From: Cichorium intybus
Taxonomy: Eukaryota; Streptophyta; Magnoliopsida; Asterales; Asteraceae
Length of the DNA stretch: 64,000 nt
Direction of reading: 5' to 3'
Assembly (NCBI GenBank): GCA_023525715.1
Contig: CM042011.1
Location: 3,729,566 to 3,793,565 of the forward strand
The notes under the pieces: generated by a model
Seen by the model: the letters and a program-made list of their open reading frames with translations, nothing else
The model's database searches: none
What the model was told of the DNA's origin: nothing
Made by a program: the position numbers and the translations under genes
In this document: piece by piece, positions 63,114 to 64,000 of the stretch
How the letters are laid out: each line of letters begins with the position of its first letter
Position numbering within the stretch: position 1 is the first letter of the stretch

Positions 63114-64000
63114 TTGGAGACAAAACAATTTCCATTATATTTTATAAAAACTAATGTTTCTTTAAAATAAAATACGAATCCTTAGAAAACTTACTTTATT
63201 TATTATTATTTTTTTGAAAACTCACTAGCATAGTAAGTAGAATAATCCCTTAAATTTTCATGATATTTGGAGACAATTTGTTTTTTTTTTTTTTTTTTTG
63301 CTATATAAAATTAAAAAATTAAGTATATTTATTTTGAAATTTTCATGGCAATGCTGATTTTGTATAGAACTAAAATTTAAGAACTTTTATCATATTTTCT
63401 TACAAAAAATGAAATCTCCAAGAAAATGCATGGAGAAAAAGCCCCAACAAAAAGAAGGCTGACACTTGTCGCACGGAGTGGCGAGAGAGTGGGGCGCATA
63501 GGTAGTATAAAATCCGACTTTTTTTTTTTTTTTGCTAATTTTGTCTATTTAATATTTGACCTTTGCAGCAAATCTCCTAAATTTCACAAATAATTACGAC
63601 TATCATCTCGCGAGATTTTAAGGATAAATAAATTTGAATCTCGACCACTAAGCTTTCCAATCCTATGACCAATATTTGTTCTCGCGGTTCCTACATTTTT
63701 TAAGTTCCAACCCGATCCTAATTCTATATATAATATCGTTTACGATTCCTAATTCTATGACCAATTTTTCCAATCCTATGACCAATACTTATTTAAGCCA
63801 ATAAACAAGTGTAAAAACGATATTATTCAATCTCGATTCTTAACATTTTTGTGATTCTAATTTAACCGTTCTCAATGTGTGTGTATGTTTGTTTGTCTGT
63901 ATATACTAGGGGTGTACTCGCGCAGTGCGGCGTGCACTAATGCGAGTTGGGGTTCGTCGATTAGTTTTTATTCCAAGATTTTATATCGTCGACTATATTG
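63110..64000. other. AT-rich intergenic sequence to window end
   Basis: No gene. The phrases tccaatcctatgaccaat(a/t) occur at 63656 and 63768, a diverged short duplication. A 23-bp poly(T) run is at about 63278-63299. Confidence 0.5.

Overview
This is a eudicot plant nuclear genome window. It is AT-rich, carries long (TA)n microsatellites, contains intron-bearing plant genes and is dense in LTR retrotransposons and MITEs. Asteraceae (lettuce/chicory group) is my best guess from the repeat style, but that is inference only. Four host genes are supported, all on the minus strand: an intronless seven-blade WD40 protein of the JINGUBANG type (2967-4211), an intronless GPI-anchored matrix metalloproteinase (44188-45267), a seven-exon secretory-pathway protein with an apparent permuted papain-like (NlpC/P60, YiiX-like) core (52230-54772), and an eleven-exon MYND zinc-finger/MSS51-C-terminal protein (56648-59218). 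I rebuilt the exon structures of the last two from splice sites and reading phase; both give continuous frames (520 and 378 aa).

The rest is a transposon graveyard with readable history. 1-17.8 kb: LTR-like debris, compound microsatellites, the WD40 gene, three short MITEs of one family with 9-bp target duplications (Mutator type), two different inverted-repeat elements inserted into (TA)n tracts, and a hAT BED-finger fragment. 17.8-23.0 kb: a complete but non-autonomous Ty1/copia element (gag plus protease only) whose right LTR was later hit by a 2.67-kb solo LTR. 23.7-24.8 kb: another solo LTR. 25.5-33.4 kb: a full-length Ty1/copia element (gag-PR-INT-RT-RNaseH) with TSD ATTTG, decayed by stops and a frameshift, with a 2.64-kb solo LTR inside gag. 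33.4-44.1 kb: a second copy of the sequence flanking that element, a PIF/Harbinger element that kept only its Myb-like ORF1, a tRNA-derived SINE with a 16-bp TSD, and a transposon-like pseudogene split by a fourth solo LTR. 45-64 kb: three host genes separated by AT-rich sequence, a 1-kb Mutator-type foldback element, a PIF/Harbinger transposase fragment and a Tourist-like MITE.

The host genes do not form a functional cluster. The most unusual points are the (TA)n-targeted foldbacks, the four solo LTRs each with an exact 5-bp TSD, the gag-PR-only copia element, a tandem GGTCC-repeat leader in the larger copia element, and the plant YiiX-like protein with six consecutive phase-0 introns.
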